From: Cyanobacteria bacterium PR.3.49
GTDB lineage: Bacteria; Cyanobacteriota; Vampirovibrionia; Obscuribacterales; Obscuribacteraceae
NCBI GenBank assembly: GCA_013997645.1
Contig: PNKB01000011.1
Span: 1-52,581, forward strand
DNA: 52,581 nucleotides
Direction of reading: 5' to 3'
Shown here: in pieces, positions 50,457 through 52,581 of the stretch
How the letters are laid out: every line of letters starts with the position of its first letter
How positions within the stretch are numbered: position 1 is the stretch's first letter
The notes under the pieces: model-generated
Told to the model about the DNA's origin: nothing
Database searches by the model: none
The model's input: only the letters and a program-made list of their open reading frames with translations
Made by a program: the position numbers and the translations under genes

Positions 50457-51956
50457 ATGAACAAACCAGGCGGCGGCGGCCTGAGAAATTACAATGTGCC
50501 GAATTTGCCCGTCGTTATCTCGCGCCAATCGCGCGTCGCCCTGCCACAGCAGGTCGGCGATGAGTTGAAGCGCCTGATTCTGGAGGGCTACTTTCGCCCG
50601 GGCTCGGTGCTGCCGTCGTCCAGAGCGCTCTGTGATGCCTTGAAAGTCGGGCGTTCGACCATTATCGAAGCGTTCGAGCAATTGAAATCAGAAGGTTATC
50701 TTGTGGCGTCAGCCGGTTCGGCAACGCGCGTGAGCGAAAATATTCCGTCGGCAATGCCGGAGGCGCCGCTGCCCGATACGCACGAGTTGCGCCTTAATTC
50801 TCTGTCCGATTATGCCAATAGAGTCCACAAAGAAGCGCTTCTGTATGAACGCACAGTCGAGCCGGAAATTCCTTTTTATTGCTGGCGCATTGCTCGCGAT
50901 GCCACGCCGCTGCGTGAATTCAAACAGCTGATGTCGCGGTTTTCTCTTTCCGCAGAGCAAGAGATGCTGCTCGACTATCAGGAAGACCCGCTTGGGCACA
51001 GGCCTTTGCGTGATGCGATTTCTAAATATCTGGAAAAGTCGAAAGGAATTAAAGCAGATCCGCAGCAAATTTTGATCGTGACCGGATTGCCGCAGGCGCT
51101 GAATTTGATCTCTCGCATTCATTTGGAAAGAGGTGATCTGGCTGTCGTTGAAGAACCTTGCTATCCGCCTGTTCGTAAAGGTTTCGAAAGCGAGGGAGCC
51201 TCTACGGTTTCTCTCAGAGTAGATGCGGAAGGACTTACGGTCGACAATCTCCTGCGGGCGCCGTCCTTGCGCGTGCGGCTCGTGTATTTGACGCCCACCC
51301 ATCAGTTTCCCACCGGCAGCCGGCTTTCTTTAGCGCGCCGGTTGAATCTTTTGACCTGGGCCGGTACCAGTGGCGCCTTTATCGTCGAGGACGAACACGA
51401 CAGCGAGTTTACCTATGGCGCTAATCCAATGCCCGCGCTTAAGGCGCTGGACAAGCTGGATTCGGTCATTTACATCGGCAATTTTGCCAAGGTGATGTTT
51501 CCTTCTCTTTCTGTCGCTTACATGGTTTTGCCGCGCGACCTGACCGGTGTTTATGCCAAAGTACGCCAGTATGGCAGTGATGCTGTGCCGCTTCCGATTC
51601 AATGCGCGCTGGCTGATTTTATTCAGCGCGGATTGCTGCGCAAGCACATAAGAAGAATGCAGGGCATTTATGAGGCGCGGCGCGATGTGCTGCTGGCCAG
51701 TCTTTCCTGGTATTTCGGGGACAAGGTGCAAATCCGCGGCGAGCATGCCGGCTTACATTTATATGTCCGCTTCGAAACGACACTCAGCGATGCGGAAATT
51801 GTCGACAGGGCATTGCAGGCAGGAGTGGGAATCACACCGATCGCTCCGTATTATGCTGGTCTGGCGCCGCAATCTGAATTCGTGCTTGGATTTGCAGATT
51901 TGGAAACGGCAGAGATCCGCGAAGGCATAAGGCGTCTTGCCGAGATCATTCTATAA
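50457..51956 (+). CDS. MocR-type GntR regulator with aminotransferase-like domain
   Basis: A 499-residue regulator. An N-terminal GntR winged helix (about 20-95: LPQQVGDELKRLILEGYFRPGSVLPSSRALCDALKVGRSTIIEAFEQL) is joined to a fold-type I aminotransferase domain. The PLP Lys is K345 in YIGNFAKVMFPSL, with other PLP-site blocks TGLPQALNLI, TPTHQFPTG and VEDEHDSEF (Asp stacking on PLP). MocR regulators use PLP as an effector and often control pyridoxal or amino-acid genes; no such gene is adjacent. The start is uncertain: ATG 50457 is used, while GTG 50442 or a start at 50385 would be longer. Confidence 0.93.
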   Translation: MNKPGGGGLRNYNVPNLPVVISRQSRVALPQQVGDELKRLILEGYFRPGSVLPSSRALCDALKVGRSTIIEAFEQLKSEGYLVASAGSATRVSENIPSAMPEAPLPDTHELRLNSLSDYANRVHKEALLYERTVEPEIPFYCWRIARDATPLREFKQLMSRFSLSAEQEMLLDYQEDPLGHRPLRDAISKYLEKSKGIKADPQQILIVTGLPQALNLISRIHLERGDLAVVEEPCYPPVRKGFESEGASTVSLRVDAEGLTVDNLLRAPSLRVRLVYLTPTHQFPTGSRLSLARRLNLLTWAGTSGAFIVEDEHDSEFTYGANPMPALKALDKLDSVIYIGNFAKVMFPSLSVAYMVLPRDLTGVYAKVRQYGSDAVPLPIQCALADFIQRGLLRKHIRRMQGIYEARRDVLLASLSWYFGDKVQIRGEHAGLHLYVRFETTLSDAEIVDRALQAGVGITPIAPYYAGLAPQSEFVLGFADLETAEIREGIRRLAEIIL

Positions 51957-52032
51957 GTAGGGCTACCGCTATTTGCGCGTGCTAGGCTGAAGGCATGTGG
52001 GCTTGATGCTCGGCAGTTACTTAGGATCGCAA

Positions 52033-52404
52033 ATGAAGCTTCGCAAGGTTTATAGATTTTGGATCGCAGGAGTTTTGCCGGCGGTGTTGTTTGGCGTTTT
52101 TTCTGGATCGCCTCAACCGTCTCTGGCAGATGACGCCAAGCCAAAAGAGGCGAAGAAAATCCCTGCCGCGCCTGCGGCTGAAGTCGAGATCAAAGAGTTG
52201 AAAACGACTCTGGCTGTGGATGTTCTTGCCCAGCACTCAAAGGTTTTCAAAACCAAACAGAAAATTACCAGAGTGGCGGTAAGCGATCCTTCCGTAGCGG
52301 ATGTGATATTGATGACCGAGAATCAGTTTGTCGTCATCGGTAAAAACCCTGGCGCCATCAGTGTAACCATCTGGTGTGAGCCGGACAAAAAGGTGAGCAT
52401 GTAG
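52033..52404 (+). CDS. Stand-alone secretin N-terminal (CpaC/RcpA-type) domain protein
   Basis: A 123-residue protein with a signal peptide (GVLPAVLFGVFSGSPQPSLA), a Lys/Pro/Ala linker, then a domain fitting the pilus/secretin N-terminal family: LAVDVLAQHSKVFKTKQKI, RVAVSDPSVADVILMTENQFVVIGKNPGAISVTIW. In Tad pilus secretins this domain is followed by several hundred residues; here a TAG stops it right after. It may be a genuine stand-alone partner or a truncated gene; no secretin continuation was seen in the remaining 177 bases. AGGA lies seven bases before ATG 52033. Confidence 0.75.
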   Translation: MKLRKVYRFWIAGVLPAVLFGVFSGSPQPSLADDAKPKEAKKIPAAPAAEVEIKELKTTLAVDVLAQHSKVFKTKQKITRVAVSDPSVADVILMTENQFVVIGKNPGAISVTIWCEPDKKVSM

Positions 52405-52475
52405 TTTTGTTTGCTTGTTTGGAACATGTGGCAATCGCTGTTTGTGGAAACTTCTGAGAGCCCTGCCTGTACGTC

Positions 52476-52549
52476 TGATCTATGTAGCTTTGATCTTGTA
52501 GCCCTGATCTATTTAGCCTTGTTCTATGCCGCTTTGTTCTATGTAGCCC
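52476..52549. repeat. Five degenerate 15-bp tandem units
   Basis: Units start at 52476, 52491, 52505, 52520 and 52535, with consensus TG(A/T)TCTATGTAGCCT; the second lacks one base. The sixth position region runs into ACTATAGAATGTAG at 52556. The internal CTATGTAGC word echoes the recurring intergenic elements at 284 and 33023. Confidence 0.85.
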
Positions 52550-52555
52550 TGTGGG

Positions 52556-52573
52556 ACTATAGAATGTAGTAGG
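52556..52573. promoter_or_regulatory. Recurring ACTAT-N3-ATGTAG element, copy 3
   Basis: ACTATAGAATGTAGTAGG lies at the right end of the window, directly after the 15-bp tandem units. It keeps the ACTAT-NNN-ATGTAG core of copies 1 and 2 but not the CATA end. Its downstream gene is outside the window. Confidence 0.35.
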
Positions 52574-52581
52574 ACGGAGAA

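Overview
The window is about 52.6 kb of bacterial chromosome from a diderm. It carries a TolC-type outer-membrane protein, an HlyD adaptor, a lipobox lipoprotein and many Sec-type signal peptides. The combination of many exported TPR proteins, EF-hand and repeat proteins, large membrane histidine kinases with PAS domains, and an ArsR-linked DAB transporter suggests Candidatus Obscuribacterales (Melainabacteria/Vampirovibrionia, the non-photosynthetic sister group of Cyanobacteria). That assignment is inferred from gene style only; there is no rRNA or other marker gene here.

Layout. 0-2 kb: the tail of a truncated gene, a strong terminator, one member of a secreted five-member paralogous family, and a small orphan gene. 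2.2-10.5 kb: an ArsR regulator, a pseudogene remnant of a TolC-type gene, and a tight five-gene operon of ArsR, a degenerate MurF-like protein, a beta-carbonic-anhydrase-like protein, DabB (a NuoL-like module with an added NuoM-like module) and DabA. This looks like an expanded DAB inorganic-carbon accumulation system. 10.6-15.8 kb, minus strand: a type I secretion/export operon (ABC, HlyD, TolC) ending in a third ArsR. 16-20.4 kb: four more members of the secreted family, three in tandem, plus a TPR protein.

20.5-26.8 kb, minus strand: two gene sets, each followed by a terminator. One encodes three single-pass membrane paralogues. The other is a seven-gene cluster with NadE-like, SDR and membrane-anchored Nudix proteins plus small membrane and SH3-like proteins, apparently concerned with NAD(H) or nucleotide metabolism at the membrane. 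27.7-32.9 kb: an M48 metalloprotease, a repeat lipoprotein, a sedolisin (S53) and a DUF218 protein. 33.4-38.4 kb: an OmpR-type regulator divergent from two overlapping histidine kinases with complementary defects. The first keeps the phosphoacceptor His but has lost its ATP site; the second keeps the ATP site but has lost the His. 38.6-47 kb: an EF-hand/repeat protein, TPR proteins, and a complete kinase with a divergent response regulator. 47-52.4 kb: a kinase, CheY-like regulator, thioredoxin-like protein, TPR protein and MocR regulator in series, then a stand-alone secretin N-domain protein and a short tandem-repeat tract.

The strongest candidates for something undescribed are the expanded DAB operon (3.1-10.5 kb) and the apparently split histidine kinase pair (34.8-38.4 kb). 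No tRNA, rRNA, CRISPR array, transposase or integrase was recognised.
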